A program made the position numbers and the translations under genes. Under the pieces are notes generated by a model. It was not told the origin of the DNA, did no database searches, and saw only the letters and a list, made by a program, of their open reading frames with translations. A stretch of DNA of 64,000 nt from Owenia fusiformis (Eukaryota > Annelida > Polychaeta > Sabellida > Oweniidae), in contig CAIIXF020000002.1 in NCBI GenBank assembly GCA_903813345.2, forward strand, positions 5,000,001 to 5,064,000, read 5' to 3'. The stretch's first letter is position 1; each line of letters starts with the position of its first letter. Of the stretch, positions 63,809 through 64,000 are shown in pieces.

Positions 63809-64000
63809 CTGAAATAAATATATACGAGGGCTGGTCAAAAACTTTTATGAGTTATCAAATGGTGACAATTAAAACAGATTTCTGAAATGAAAATAATGTG
63901 GCTTCTTGATTCAAATTTATTTTTTGTTACATAATGAACATTTCAACAAATAAATCAATGGGCCATGAAAAAAAAAGATGGGAATATTAAGGGGGTTCCT

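Noticed and set aside
62535-62600. tRNA gene
   Set aside because: Only a B-box-like T arm is visible; acceptor and anticodon stems cannot be paired.

Overview
This window is animal (eukaryotic) genomic DNA. It is AT-rich and full of introns and MITE-like repeats, with no operons or bacterial-style genes. The multi-exon gene, the tandem repeats built on 'aagatggccgcc', the (ggac)n/(agac)n runs and the lectin-like secreted genes suggest a marine invertebrate. A lophotrochozoan, possibly a bivalve mollusc, fits best, but this is an inference and not proven.

The backbone is one gene on the minus strand, DYNC2H1, the heavy chain of cytoplasmic dynein-2 that drives retrograde intraflagellar transport. 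I could read 36 consecutive coding exons (63808 down to 298). All splice phases agree and no frameshift or stop was found. They encode about 1973 codons, from the AAA1 Walker B region through AAA2, AAA3, AAA4, the stalk with its microtubule-binding tip and AAA5, into AAA6. Both ends of the gene lie outside the window. Exons cluster at 0.3-12.2 kb, 46.3-53.1 kb and 62.1-63.8 kb. Two large introns separate the clusters: 34.1 kb (12193-46277) and 8.9 kb (53138-62086).

The 34-kb intron holds the most interesting content: four tandem paralogous genes on the opposite (plus) strand, at about 19.7-22.7, 26.8-28.6, 33.2-36.0 and 40.3-44.8 kb (called A, B, C, D here). Each has a signal-peptide exon, one or two exons for a cysteine-rich domain (about 10 Cys, distantly like SUEL/galactose-binding lectin domains), and a last exon with a Ser/Thr-rich linker and a hydrophobic C-terminus. 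Every internal exon is symmetric phase 1-1, so domains can be added or skipped without losing frame. The cluster is in flux. Gene A has a split second domain, and its last exon lies in a 1528-bp unit present three times almost identically. Gene C has a trefoil exon broken by about 1 kb of inserted sequence. Gene D has a TGA in its second domain.

Around these genes are many mobile elements: TA-flanked inverted-repeat elements, two elements with 5-bp target duplications, foldback palindromes, a TIR-bounded element carrying a KIAA1958/DUF3504-like exon, and a retroelement remnant. The 9-kb intron is mainly a tandem array of about 0.9-kb units interrupted by one of these elements.
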